Shown here: positions 38,553 through 51,171 of the stretch, piece by piece
Layout of the letters: the number at the start of each line of letters is the position of its first letter
Position numbering within the stretch: the first letter of the stretch is position 1
Assembly (NCBI GenBank): GCA_947179155.2
Contig: OX359285.1
Span: 8,634,731 to 8,698,730, forward strand
DNA: 64,000 bases
Reading direction: 5' to 3'
DNA from: Hedera helix
Taxonomy: Eukaryota > Streptophyta > Magnoliopsida > Apiales > Araliaceae
Position numbers and translations under genes: made by a program
The notes under the pieces: generated by a model
Databases searched by the model: none
What the model was told of the DNA's origin: nothing
Seen by the model: only the letters and a program-made list of their open reading frames with translations

Positions 38553-41500
38553 TGTAATATCCCAAATATTTGACAAGACTTTTAAATAAGATCTTAGATG
38601 ATGAAATAAAGATTAAAGTTAAAACCTAGATTCGGAGAAGTAAAAAGTATAGAAATTGAGTAAATATTTTACCCCAATCCTTGTGTTAAGATTTGAATGT
38701 GAGTAAATGTGCTTTTTTTTTTAATTTTAAAACCTAGAATTTTTTTAATATTCATATTTGGAGGTATATTAAGAGCAAGGTAATATGATACCTTTAAAAC
38801 TCGATGAACTATTCGACAAATAAGATTATGTAGGAAATTTTATAATGAGGTATGTGAAAAATTTAATAAGTAAATAAATTTTGCATGGAGAGTTGTGTTC
38901 TCGAATCACGTGAAAATTATGAAGAGTTGTATTTTGGGGCCTTGTGCTCATTTAATTGTGTGATGTCTAGAACTTTGTGTTAACTGGGTAATGTGTGAGA
39001 TATATGTATATACGCTAAATAATTTGAGGTATATGTTAATAAACTAACTATGGTTAATATAACCATACCTGGGTTAAGTGTAGGAATTGAGGAAAATAAT
39101 TATATTGACCTTAATAACCAAATTGTTTTTGGAGAATCTTATTAATGACACATATTGTAATAACCGCAATTATTAATGTACTTTATAAATTACATTGAGA
39201 ATTTATTTCCAATAGAATGAACCCTAGTGAATTTAATTAAACTATTGCATGACTATGTGATTTGAATGTTAATTTAATTAAAGGTAAGTCTAATAAGTGA
39301 ATATATTAATTTCATGGACTAACATAAGGATGTTAATAGTAATACATTAATAAAGCAAGCTAAGTAATATTCAAGTAATTTTTGAATATGATAAGTTTAA
39401 TTGAATTAAATATTCGAGTTAATGAAATTGATTATTAATATAAGACCGTTTTATTAATTAAGCTAGCTACTATGAGCATTAAATTGCATGTATGCTAGTA
39501 AAGTTATGATAGCCTAATGTATAAATTAGATTGAGCCTAATTGGATTTTTATTAGTGGTCTAACATTTGGTGTATAAATTAATTTAACTGAAAGTAAAAA
39601 ATATGGTCAACATTTATTTTTAAGCTTTTTGATTGGTAGATTTGAAATGGAGATTCCAAATTGATTAATAAAGGGATGAGATTCCTAGAATTAAATTTAG
39701 ATTGTATATCTTTTCAAGTCCTAGTTTTTGATTAGTAGATTTGAAAAGAAGATTCCAAATTGGTTAATAAAGGGATGAGATTTTTAGAATTAAATTAGAT
39801 TGTATATCTTTTGAAGTCCTAATTTTTTATTGGTGGATTTGAAAAGGAGATTTCAAATTGGTTACTAAAGGGATGAGATTCTTAGAATTAAATTAGATTG
39901 TATATCTTTTCAAGTCCTAATTTTTTATTGGTGGATTTGAAAAGGAGATTTCGAATTGGTTAATAAAGGGATGAGATTCCTATAATTAAATTAGATTGTA
40001 TATCTTTTCAGGTCCTAGTTTTTTATTGGTGGATTTGAAAAGGAGATTCCAAATTGGTTAATAAAGGGATGAGATTCCTATAATTAAATTAGATTGTATA
40101 TCTTTTCAAGTCCTAGTTTTTGATTGGTGGATTTGAGAAAGAGATTCCAAATTGGTTAATAAAGGGATAAGATTTATAAAATTAAGTTAGATTGTATATC
40201 TTTTCAAGTCCTAATTTTTTATTGGTGGATTTGAAAAGGAGATTCCAAATTGGTTAATAAAGGGATGAGATTCGTATAATTAAGTTAGATTGTATATCTT
40301 TTCAAATCCAAGCTTTTGATTGGTGGACATGAAATAAGATTCCAAAGTGGTTAAGTATGTGTTAGAAGAAGAGATTTAGCTAGAATGCATAATATTTCAA
40401 GTCCATTAAAATAGATTGTATATTTTTCTAGTCTTAGTTTTTTAATGGTGGATTTGAAAAGGAGATTCCAAATTGGTTAATAAAGGGATGAGATTCCTAG
40501 AATTAAGTTAGATTGTATATCTTTTCAAATCTAAGTTTTTGATTGGTGGATATGAAATAAAATTCCAAAGTGGTTAATTAAGTGTTGGAAGAAGAGATTT
40601 AGCTAGAATGCATAATATTTCCAATCTATTAAAATAGATTGTATATTTTTCATGTCTTAGCTTTTGATTGGTGGATTTGTAAGGAGATTCCAAATTGGTT
40701 AATTAGGGGATAAGATTGGAAGACTTAATTGAAATTAAATCTAGTTTCAAGTCCAAAGACTTATGCCATCATCTTCTTTCCAAAGCTTCTAAGAGAGAGA
40801 AAAGAAAAATATTTTCTAAAAGGGAATAGAGATAGGAGGGTCACGATTTTTGGAAGGAGGAGATCATCCAACAAAAGGTATAAAACCTTTAACTACAATT
40901 TAGTTTATGTATTTGATTTTTGGTTGTTTTGAACCATGATGTTATAATTTTGAACTCCAAAACTATGGATCTACATGTTTATAAGTGTTATATGTATAGA
41001 TATATTCCTTTGGAGTGTTAAAAGTTGGATTAAGGAGAAAGAAATAAAAACTATGTTTTGGAAAAGTTAGAAAATCCTAACTTTCTAATACTTTAAAAAT
41101 CTATCATTTAAATTCTACACCTTCTTTTTACGATCCGTCAAGGGGGGGGGGGGGTGCTAGATATGTGATTTAACTAGTAAAATCAAGTGGTATCACTCAA
41201 AAATATTGAGTTTACAAACTGTGGTAGCTATTGGAGTGAAAACTGTCTAGATTTTTCAAGAAAGGGTGAAAAAGCTTGCTAGCTATCTGTTTTCAGGGGC
41301 TCTTTTGTCTATTTATTTTACTCTAAAATTTCTAGAAATATTTGAAGTGATAATATGAGAAGTTATGTGAGTCCTGTAAAACTTTGAGAATTTTTGGCCT
41401 TGTAGAATGAGAGATATTGATTTTACGGTAAATGACTACTTTTAAAAGTACACTCAAATAACTATTTTTTTGTAGCTCCAACAATTATGAAATTTTTACT

Positions 41501-43408
41501 GGATGTATATATGTATGACAAGATCATACCCTGAAAATTTTAGAATGTTTAGACAAAGTTTCGAATTATGATAAATATAGCAAAAATTGGCAAAAATTAT
41601 TTAAATATAGTAAATGAATTTCAAGAATTCTAGGAAAAATATATGTTCATAAGCGATTCATATTATATCAAATATCATAAGAGAAAATATTTTGGAACTG
41701 ATTTGGTATTTTTCATGGAAATGATCTAGTTATGAATAAATGTATTAAATTAATTATGTTATGTTAAAAATTTGGAAAATAGGATTTTCTAACTTGAGAA
41801 CCTTAGATATGCTATATTCAGATTTTTGAAGGGTGCTTTTTCATTTTTGATGATATATTATGTTTATGGCCTTTTATGGTTATTAAATAAATGAATTAGT
41901 GAAGATTAAACAATTAAAATAAATTGTTTAATGGTTTAATAAATGATTAAAATATTATTAAGATATTAATAATATTAGGTTAAGATATTGTTAAGTGATT
42001 GATAACATTTAGATTAAAGTGTTATTAAATCATTGATTTAAAATATTATTTAATGATTAATAATATTAGTAGGTAAGAAATTGAATATTATTAAACAATT
42101 AATAATATTAATTAAAAATTTAAAAGTTGAATTAAGTTATTGATTGGACATTCAATAGGCTATATTGAATGATATATTGAATTGGAAATTCAATACGTTA
42201 AAAAAGGGGAATACGGTTTGAATCATGCTTGCTGAATTATGGTATTCGACTTATTGTATTATAAAAAAGAACTTATAAAATGAAAGACTTGGTGTTAATT
42301 CATAAGATTTATGTTAAAATAGTGGTACAGTCGTACTCTTTAATGGTTGATATATAGTATCTAGGTTAAACGATTCCTTCAGGGAGCGGAGGTATATATG
42401 AACTAGCAACCAATCTAACTCATCATGAAAACAGTGTAGACGAGACGGAAACTAGTTTGTTGGTTGTTGTGGAAAACCACTCAACGTACTATATTGAATA
42501 CTGTTAAAGACTCAATGTGGGCTAGTTTTAGAATTATGAATATGTATGGTGTTAAGGTGCTACCTAATATTTGATTATGTGCTTAAATATTAGAAGTAGT
42601 GTTATGAGGTATAATATGATGTGCTAATTGAAAGATCAATCTTATAACTGATAGGTCTTTCATAAGAGGCTAAATTAGATTGCGTAATAATAATTGACAG
42701 ACAAGGCAAGTTCCCTAACCTTATTCAAATTTCTATTGAGCAAGTCCCTCTTAACTCAAACTTGAGTTACTATGTTTCAAGCATGCTAGTGGTTTAAGTC
42801 TTTATAATTATTTCATCTCTTTAAATTATTGATTCCCACATAGTGCATGTTGCATATGTTCATCAGGTATGAAAGGCTGATCACCTTCATTACCATAAGG
42901 TTCAGTTAAATTTGTTCATGGTCATTATTGACACTTAACATTAATTGATTCAGTCATTCAATTATTGAAATTATGATGCGTACTTTTTCATAATTATTAT
43001 ATTGTTGAAAATCCGAAAGCTTATTCTTTCTTACAATCATGATATATCTTTATTGTATTTAAACTTACTGAGCAAAGTCGTTGCTCACCCTTGCTATATC
43101 ATGATAACAAATTTTAGATTAATACGAATGTTCGAGGAAAGACAGAGACAGAAGCGAAGGATAAGATTATAGTGTTATGAATGATAACTAATTAGTTATT
43201 TGATCTAAGTTAATTGTGTATACCTTTTTGTGAATCTAAAGGTATATATGTAAGTTAAGGGTAGAAACCTTGAAAAATGTTATAGAATACTCTAAAATAA
43301 ACAATTTATGTTTAAATATTCCGCATTAGGTATAGAACATGTATGAAGATGATGTATCGTGACGTACCAAGTCTAAGGTTCAAGGTACCCGGATTTGGGG
43401 GCGTTAGA
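38553..43408 (+). repeat. 3' LTR of element C (4.9 kb)
   Basis: Starts TGTAATATCCCAAATATTTG and ends GGGGGCGTTAGA, followed by the AAACA duplication. It is shorter than the 5' LTR by 342 bases, close to three or four minisatellite units. A poly-G run lies at about 41142-41153, where the 5' LTR has a shorter one. Confidence 0.85.
39632..40735 (+). repeat. ~98 bp minisatellite in 3' LTR of C
   Basis: About 11 copies of the unit seen at 32020-33480, including the same two long variants at the right end (about 40325 and 40550). The shared right end and differing number of standard units suggest expansion or contraction within the array. Confidence 0.85.
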
Positions 43409-43413
43409 AAACA

Positions 43414-44140
43414 CCTTTTGTTCAGTAGAATTATAAAAGTAATATCCTAAATTCCTTTTAGGATATCCCACATATTTACACTTATCAGATCTTGTCCCAA
43501 TCCCAAATCTTTTCATGCTTAAGACTTGGTTTCTTCCCTATCCATAACTCATATGGAGTCTTACAAACTAACATTGAAGGTACCTTATTTAGTAGATACA
43601 CAGTCGTTTCTAGGGCATAACCCCAGAATGATACTAGTAGATCGGTAAAGCTCATTATGGATCGTACCATGTCCAACAAGGTACGATTTTTCCTTTTAGT
43701 TAGACCATTTAACTGTGGCGTACCAAGAGGTATCCATTGTGAGATGATACCATTATTTTTGAGATGATCTAAAAACTCACTACTTAAGTATTTTCCTCCT
43801 CGATCCGATCGAAGAACTTTAATACTTTTCCCAATTTGTTTATCTTCTTCACTTCTAAATTCTTTGAACTTTTTAAACGATTTAGATTTGTATTTTATCA
43901 AATACACATAACCAAATCTAGAATAATCATTAGTGAAAGTAATGAAATATGAATACCGTCTTCTTACGTGTGTTGTCATATGTCCACACACGTCTATGTG
44001 TGACAACTCTAACAATCCTGCAATTCTCTCTCCTTGTCCACTAAATGGAGATTTAGTCATTTTACATATAAGACAAGATTCACAAGTATGATTCATATAA
44101 TCTCTTTTTCTTTTATTAGTTTATTCAATTTGTAATATTT
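43414..44140 (-). pseudogene. Copia integrase of element B, inactivated
   Basis: The minus-strand frame (start of open part at 44096) begins with the zinc-binding Cys pair (TCESCLICK), then the core: SHIDVCG holds the first catalytic Asp (residue 35 from that Met) and LRSDRGGKY the second (residue 98). The third acidic residue, a Glu expected 36 positions later in the family's SERRNRTLLDM context, is Lys (TKRKNRTLLDM, residue 134). The protein continues with CKTPYELWIGKKPSL and hits a stop at 43485, ~75 bases before the insertion point of C. The catalytic-residue loss alone would abolish strand transfer. Confidence 0.85.
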
Positions 44141-44408
44141 TTTCATGCAAGTCAAGTAAGTAAAGTCCATCAAGCAATTTAGTAGTTCCAAACAAAATAT
44201 AATCATTATAAATTGAACAGCAATTATTCTTAATGATAATATTAAATCCCTCTTTATTCAACAATGGAATTGAAATAATGTTTCGAATTAAAACAAGAGC
44301 ATAGTAACAGTTTACAAGCTTGATATATTTGCTCGTAGGTAATACTAAACTATAAGTTTTTATAGCTAATGCAATAATTTTTGCTCCATTTTTCACTCGT
44401 AGGACCAC
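44121..44408 (-). pseudogene. Copia protease end and GAG-pre-integrase region
   Basis: The frame contains LRVKNGAKIIALAIKTYSL, NCYYALVLIRNIISIPLLNK and NNCCSIYNDYILFG, which follow the typical order of copia protease C-terminus and GAG-pre-integrase domain. It lies directly upstream of integrase on the minus strand. The catalytic DSG of the protease is not visible in an open frame. Confidence 0.75.
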
Positions 44409-44559
44409 TTCTCCCTTGTTTAGCCTTTTACTTCTGCTTAGTCCCTACATAGTATTACATATATGAGAACCACAACCGATATATAATACATAAGTAGAAC
44501 TTTGACTTACAAAAAGATTTATTTCAATCATGAATAAACCCGTTTATGTAGTAGTAGAA

Positions 44560-45404
44560 TCTTTTTCAAGCTTTTTCTGCTTAGTTACTATAAGATACTC
44601 CTTACAGTTCCTCTTACAGTGCCCTAACTTGTTACAGTGAAAACAATCTCCTTTTCTTTCGAGGTCACTTTTCTTTTCATTCTTTTTGGGCGTCTTTCCT
44701 TTTCCCTTTGCCTTCTTTTTATTCTTTTCCGACTTCTAGAAATTACCCTTGGCCCTCTTCTTCTTGTTGGAAGAATCATCCATAAATAATACTTTTTGTT
44801 CTTTCTTAGATAGGAAGTTACTCTTTGTAGTCTTCAATATGTTAAGCAACTTAGGCAAGCTGACGTTTAGCTTGTTCATGTGAAAGTTCACAACAAACTG
44901 TGAGAAAGAGTCGGGGAGTGGCTGCAAAATTAAATCTTGACTTAATTTCCCATCCATAACAAAGACCAATTGTCCTAATTATTCAATCAAATTGATCATC
45001 TTTAGGACATGAGTCTGTACTGTGATGTCGTCGGACATTCTAGGTTATAAGAGCTCTTTAGATATCTTGTATCTAACAGACCTACTTTACTCACTATACA
45101 AATTCTGAAGGTGAAGTAACATAGTAGGGGCATCTATTTTCTCATATTGACGTTGTAACTTGTTTCTTATGGATGCCAACAGGATGCACTAAGCCACCTG
45201 TGCATCATCCTACCACTTCTTGAAAATAACAATCTCTTCCACAAAGGTAGTATCTACAACGTTTATAGGTATAGGCGAGTTAAGGACATACGCTAGCTTT
45301 TCAACAGTGAGAACAATTATCAGATTCCTTAACCAATCCGTGTAGTTCGGTCCGGTTAACTTCTTAACATCTAATATGCTCCGCAGTGATAGCGAGTTAG
45401 ACAT
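44560..45404 (-). pseudogene. Copia gag of element B, with zinc knuckle
   Basis: Begins at 45404 with MSNSLSLRSILDVKKLTGPN and NYTDWLRNL, the usual N-terminus of plant copia gag. Stops interrupt it. A second open piece (44969-44736) has GKLSQDLILQPLPDSFSQFV and a Lys-rich stretch. At about 44650-44605 a full CCHC knuckle is present (CFHCNKLGHCKRNC), which in live elements binds the RNA genome in the particle. At least one stop near 45200 and another after 44736 break the frame. Confidence 0.8.
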
Positions 45405-46599
45405 TGTAAAATTATGAAAGTGAAAATTAACAATATTTTAACATGCGTTTATTTTATTAATCACCAAATTAATTAGGTCTTTATTTAAAATGGTGTCTCT
45501 CACTATTTCCTTCAAATTATATAAACCTCCACATACAGTTCATCGAATCTAATTAAAGATCTGCTAGTGAGATTAAGGATCCCATTGACATAAATACATA
45601 GCCTTGTGTGTGTATAATAAACTACAAATTCATCAATTAGGTAGATAACTCTTTATCAATTCCATCAACATGTAACTCCTTATTATTTTGCCTCTTAGAT
45701 TATTTTGATCAAGTGTGTGCACATCCGAATCAAAATTATCTAAGTTAAGTTTGACCTAATATTTTTATATAAGTGAAGAGAAAAATATCATCCTTGTGTG
45801 TATATAACAAAATAGTATTGCTCAATTTCTTATAAATATCTAATGTAATAAAGTCAATATCTTAAATATTTAATATAAGCCTTGTGTGTGCACAACAAAC
45901 TCATATTAAATATTTAATACCCTATTACTTTATTATGCTAGAAGGCGACGTATGATATTCTTAATATCTTTAAACGTTACAACTTAAAATCTAATCCTTG
46001 TGAGTTTTGTTGTTATTAGTCTCATATTGTTTAGCGCGCATGCACACATAAATATAAAATACGCGTCATATTATTTTACATGCAAAACATGTTTGATAAT
46101 ATATATATATATATAACTATAATTAGCATGCACATATAAAATATTATATTCTACTTGGATTGATTATGAATTTTATTCTAGTTTGGTTCACTCGAGCCAC
46201 CAAGTGAACCAAAAGGCGAAGTACATAGGAAAGAGATAACAATATATTAAATATACCATTACATTCAAACCTAGGCTCTAATATAAATGGGTCTTCAATG
46301 CTCCTTGCTCTTCAACTTAAATTCTTTAAATAATTATAACTAATCATATTACAATCTATTTTCATAAAATAGAAACCTTGATCAATAGTAAAGGTGAAGT
46401 ACATAGGAGAAAGATAAAATTTATAACAAAAAAATTAGATGGGTGAGGTACGCATACCCCATTTATTTAAAACTCATTCATTCAGGCATCCTTATAAAAT
46501 AAATCCAATCTCATTGGTTAATACTCCATAATTAATCCCTTTATTATCATACATATCATCATATGTACCAATAAATCATTCATCTCTTGAATTAAAACC

Positions 46600-46659
<60 letters not shown>

Positions 46660-47003
46660 AATGGACATTCTAGTTAGCATGAAATTCAGTTTCAAGTTTA
46701 AAATAAACTCTTTATTTTAATTATAAAATCATCAAAAATAACACTTTATTTTAATTTATCAAAAATGCACAAAATAGAAAAAACGGACCACAACATCGTA
46801 GTTCAGCGCAGCTACGCTTAAGACCAGAGTTGTGCTAGTCTGCAGCGCTGTTTTGCTTCACGGTTTAATTTTCAAATCGTAATTTTTGTATTTCCTTTTT
46901 TATAAAACAAGATCTTATACCAATAATTATGCCCAAATAAATTATTCGAGCCATATACCCATATATACACGAAATTAAAATAATTAATAATTCGCATAAA
47001 TTT
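45405..47003 (-). other. Leader of copia element B
   Basis: About 1.6 kb between primer binding site and gag, without coding signal. A phrase like CCTTGTGTGTGTATAATAAA recurs at about 45603, 45793 and 45882. An (AT)n microsatellite occupies 46602-46655. A GC-richer patch with possible fold-back (AGCGCAGCTACGC, GCAGCGCTG) lies at 46800-46860. Confidence 0.55.
46602..46655. repeat. (AT)n microsatellite in copia leader
   Basis: About 26 AT units inside the leader of element B. Confidence 0.95.
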
Positions 47004-47016
47004 GGCTTTGATACCA
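47004..47016 (-). promoter_or_regulatory. Primer binding site of copia element B
   Basis: On the minus strand TGGTATCAAAGCC begins two bases after the 5' LTR end CCAACA. It differs from the tRNA-Met complement TGGTATCAGAGCC by one base. Confidence 0.85.
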
Positions 47017-47017
47017 C

Positions 47018-48810
47018 TGTTGGTTTGCAGAAATCATACATACATACAATCAAATTAAATAAAACAGCAGAAGCATTCAATAAATCGAATTTAAAATTTA
47101 CAGACCAAATTCAAGGATCTTTCTTATGCAATACTTATTAGTTGAAGAAGGATAAGAGATGAATGATCATTCGCGTTCTTCTTCGATTTCACTGATTAAA
47201 CGCTTGTTACTCAAGGTGGGTAGAGCTCTATATGTGATCCACTAAGAGATTATTAATAGAAGAAGTAGATTTAGGTTCTTTAAAACCTTGGGTGACAAAC
47301 CCTAATTCTCGTTCTCTCTGTCTAACTAATTAGATGTAGAGAATTATAGAGTATTCTCCAATAATACTTTCAACAACCTAATCTATAATAAGACTCATTT
47401 TATTTATAAACTTGCTCAACTCTCCTAAACTCTTTAAAAATAGGGTTTTAATTTAATTTCTAATCTAATTAGGAACTAAATTAATTATTATAATAATTAC
47501 AATTCCTAAACCATTTAGGAGCTTAATAATAATAATAATAATAATAATAACTTCTAAGCCATTTAGGAACTATATATTATTTAAAATAATAATAAGACTT
47601 ATCTTATTAATTTATAATTAGTATTTTCAAAATATTAAATTATAAATATAAAGTTATTCAATTAATTCTATCAATATAGTATAAATTAAATATAGTTAAT
47701 TTATTATTACTACTATGTCATATACTTCTAAAATAAATATTTCTCTTTTATAGTGTGACCTTTTAGGTTCAACAATATACAAGTTGTGAATAAATAAATT
47801 AGAACCATTATAATATTATTTATTTATGAATTAAACTTCTTTAATTCAAAATAAATAAATAAATTTATTCTACAATAAGAGTGAAGTGTCTTAGCATATA
47901 AATATGACTTTTTGGATAATATGAAATCAACATTTAATCATAAAAAACATATACAGTAAATAGTTATCGTACAATTCAATCATTCTACCATGCAATATCC
48001 CAATCAAATATAAGACATAAAATTACTGTTAAGTCTTACTATATTTGATCACATGTATTTTAATTCACAAATGCACAGCTCGAATTAATATAAATTAGAA
48101 ACTCCTTTATAATTTCATTCAACCGTGGCCATAAATTTTTGAGTTGTCATTTATCGAATCACATAGGACATTCTCTCCCTTTACTAAAAGTGGTAGATCC
48201 TTTATTGATCATTCACTTACCTCCATGTACACTTTATTAAACTCGAACTTACCATTTGATATACCAACAAGACTTACAGAATATGATAAAGTATAACTCA
48301 GAATACACAAGATACTATGATGATCTCAAGTCCAATAATCACATGTACTACTATCACTTGAGGAACTCCTATTGACAGGCAAATAAAACTCCATTAAGTG
48401 TTCTTTGAGCGAGACATGTTCAGTGAACTTATTCTTTAATAAGCACCTATATAATTGCTTTAATGACTCCTCGCAAATAATTTTGAGATCAATCATCCTC
48501 TTTCAAATAGAAATTATAGTATGTACTAATCTATCCGGATCACCTAACCCCGCATTAATAACCCTCTTATTAGGAATATTTTAGTTATTGAGCTATCTTG
48601 AATTTAGATCTCATTACCATGGTTAACATCATGATTCTAAAAACATTGTTAAAAAACTATGGGTTTATCACATTAATTAATTCAACTAATTAAACATGGA
48701 TAAATAAAACACCTTTTAAATAAATAAAACTTTTATTAATTAAATGAATAAGATTACAAAGTATATGCTATCAAATCAAATGTGATTGGCTTGATGGCTT
48801 ACTACTTTCT
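47018..48810 (-). repeat. 5' LTR of copia element B
   Basis: 1793 bases homologous to 27157-29090. The promoter lies on the minus strand by element orientation. The right boundary is taken where similarity to the left LTR ends and alignment to element A's LTR resumes (GTACCCCACAA at 48811). Confidence 0.8.
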
Positions 48811-51171
48811 GTACCCCACAATAGAATAATTGTCGAATACAGAAAATAACAAAATAAACTTTAATAAAAATTATTGACATAACTATTACTTTTAACTATT
48901 AAAATAACCATCAATAAAGGAACAGTAACACACAGTATTATTACAGTATTCCACAATATTGAACCAATAATTGTCACGGTAATAAAGATAATAATGAAAA
49001 GTTATGTATTTAATAGTCGTGGATACTGAAAACTTATACAGATTCATTAATACATTAGGTAAAAGAACATTATACACATAAATATCTATGATATTAATGG
49101 ATTAAAAAATTAATGATGAAGACGGACAAATATAATAATAAATATGAATAGTAAAATAAAATATAATCTTGAATCGACATAACTATTACTTTTAACTGTT
49201 AAAATAATTATCAATAAAGGAACAGTAACACACAGTGTCATTATAGTATTCCACAGTATTGAACCAATAATTGTCATGGTAATAAGGATAATAATGAAAA
49301 GTTACATATTTAATAGTCGTGGATATTGAAAAGTTAGACAGATTCATTAATACATTAGGTAAAGGAACACTATATACATAAATATCTATAATATTAATGG
49401 GTTAAAAAAATAATGATGAAGACGGATAAATATAATAATAATTATGAATAGTAAAGTAAAATGTAATCTTGAAATGTGAAAATTGTGCTAAAATTTATGT
49501 GTGGTAGATTAAAGGTAATCTTAAAATATGAAAATTGTGATAAAATGATGTGTGGTTGATATGTGTGGTAGATGTTAGTTAAGTTTTGACTATAAAAGAG
49601 GAGTTAGCATAAGGAGTGGGTATAACTTCTTACTTATACTTTTTCTCACTTTCTAAATATTTCTTAGTGTGTGTGTTTTTCGAAGTTTGCTAAAGATATT
49701 TTGAGTATTGATAACATGAGTAAGAGTGCAAAGATTGCTCAAATGTCTTTTCTCTAAAGTATAGTTGCACAAATGCACATGCATATTACACAGTATTTAC
49801 AACTCTTCGTTTAGAAGACTCTTCCTAGATTCATTTTGAAAAGCTTCCTTTAAAAGATTATTTTAAAATGTTATTTTATTCCTTTAAAATTATTTTAAAA
49901 GTTTATTCTACTACATTATATATACTACACAAATTTATTTTATAAATACTATTAATAAACTTTGGGTAATTATATGAGGTAATTACTAATTAAAACATAA
50001 ATACATATATAGGTTAACCAACAACATAGAAAGCAGAATCTAGTCACGTGCTAAGATAAGAGATATCATCTTTCTTCATCTATTAATATTTAAACTTACT
50101 ATGGTAAGAAAGTATTTTATGTGTACCTCTCATAGTATTAAGCAGTGAAAATTTCTAAGATAACAATTTGTTAAAATTTTCTTAATAGTTTGTACTTCAT
50201 CTAATAGCTTTTGACTTAAACCACATTATTGAATTCTAACCGTTATAATTGAACTATGATATGTTGGACTTTGAACTTTACATTTAGCCTATATGAGCAT
50301 TTTGACTTGAACTTTCTATTTAAACTGTGAACATTTTAAACTATTAAATATTTCTTGTACTGTAAATCATACCATTGAATTTTCTATCTGTTATCTTGGA
50401 CATTGCCCTTGGACTTGGACACATTTCGATATTCTAGATATCTTGTTGATAATTTGGACATTATTGAATTATGAACAAATTAAATGATTCCTTAAACATA
50501 TATAAATTGTAGACTTTTAATGTTTATTTCTTATTTTGTTATTCTTATTATTTTTGTTCAATTTTGAAAAATTATTACGTGTACTAACCATCAGAACTCA
50601 AGTTGTTGGGAATATTTTTGGCGTGGGTACAAATACAATATGATTGTTGGGTGTCTTTAGCCTGTGTGACAAAGACACGTGGTGAAAGTTTTCTTTGGTC
50701 TAGGTGTAAAGAGGAATTGTTGTTTGCCTTGATCATGACCATTGGTGATTTAGATGTTGAAATTTTGATGATAAATTTTAAATTATAGAAAATATTAGAC
50801 ATTATTATTTATTTGACTCTCTTAATCGATTGCTCATTCCATTACAGTAGTTATTTAACATTTCTAAACCTTTGATTCTATTATAGATTAAGGATAATTT
50901 TATCTTTCGTTATCTTAGTCATGATATCATTTACTGGATTATTTGAACTCACCTTTTTATTTTTCTAATTCCTTTCAAAAAATGAGAGTGTAGTTGAGGG
51001 TTAGCAAGGAGAACGTGAGAATGGAGTGACGGTCCGATTTAGTGGTTGTAGTAGTCCTCACTAAGTTTATAAAATAGTGTGTCAATAATTATAGTAAGAA
51101 CTTAGTATATGTGTTGTTGTGCTATACACGGTATTGTAATAATTATAATGATGAGAATTTATGTAAATTAT
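48811..51171 (+). repeat. Second LTR of element A, right piece
   Basis: Resumes the alignment to 24008-26547 at CCCCACAA and runs on to within ~30 bases of the LTR end, where cluster D interrupts it. Inside it a ~290 base segment (48873-49150) is tandemly duplicated (49170-49470), with nearly identical AACTATTACTTTTAACTRTT, AACAGTAACACACAGT and TAATAGTCGTGGATA. Confidence 0.65.
48873..49470 (+). repeat. ~297 bp tandem duplication in LTR A
   Basis: Two copies begin at about 48879 and 49176 with CATAACTATTACTTTTAACT. They share AGGAACAGTAACACACAGT, CCAATAATTGTCAYGGTAAT and GATAATAATGAAAAGTTA. The first LTR has single, more diverged versions of these segments (about 24270-24560). Confidence 0.8.

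Larger units (their letters stand above)
30927..43408 (+). mobile_element. Element C: LARD-like LTR retrotransposon
   Basis: A complete 12,482 bp LTR element inserted in copia element B and flanked by perfect 5 bp duplications AAACA (30922-30926 and 43409-43413). 5' LTR 30927-36124 (5198 bp), primer binding site TGGTATCAGAGCT (36128-36140), internal region 36125-38552 (2.4 kb), polypurine tract about 38537-38548, 3' LTR 38553-43408 (4856 bp). The sequence before the tract (AAGGACGAAATTCTTAGAAG) matches the pol-distal signature of plant Ty3/gypsy elements. No gag or pol frame exists, so it fits a large retrotransposon derivative, mobilised in trans by an autonomous partner. Most differences between the LTRs are substitutions plus a change in minisatellite copy number. 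Confidence 0.85.
27157..48810 (-). mobile_element. Ty1/copia retrotransposon B, interrupted by C
   Basis: A minus-strand copia element, about 9.2 kb without its 12.5 kb insert. From right to left it has a 5' LTR (47018-48810), a primer binding site, a leader, gag with a zinc knuckle, the protease end and GAG-pre-integrase region, integrase, then, across element C, reverse transcriptase, RNase H, a polypurine tract and a 3' LTR (27157-29090). The order integrase before reverse transcriptase defines Ty1/copia. Many stops and the loss of a catalytic integrase residue show it is dead. A 5 bp target duplication is not clear (GTGCG on the left, possibly GTACC on the right). Confidence 0.85.
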
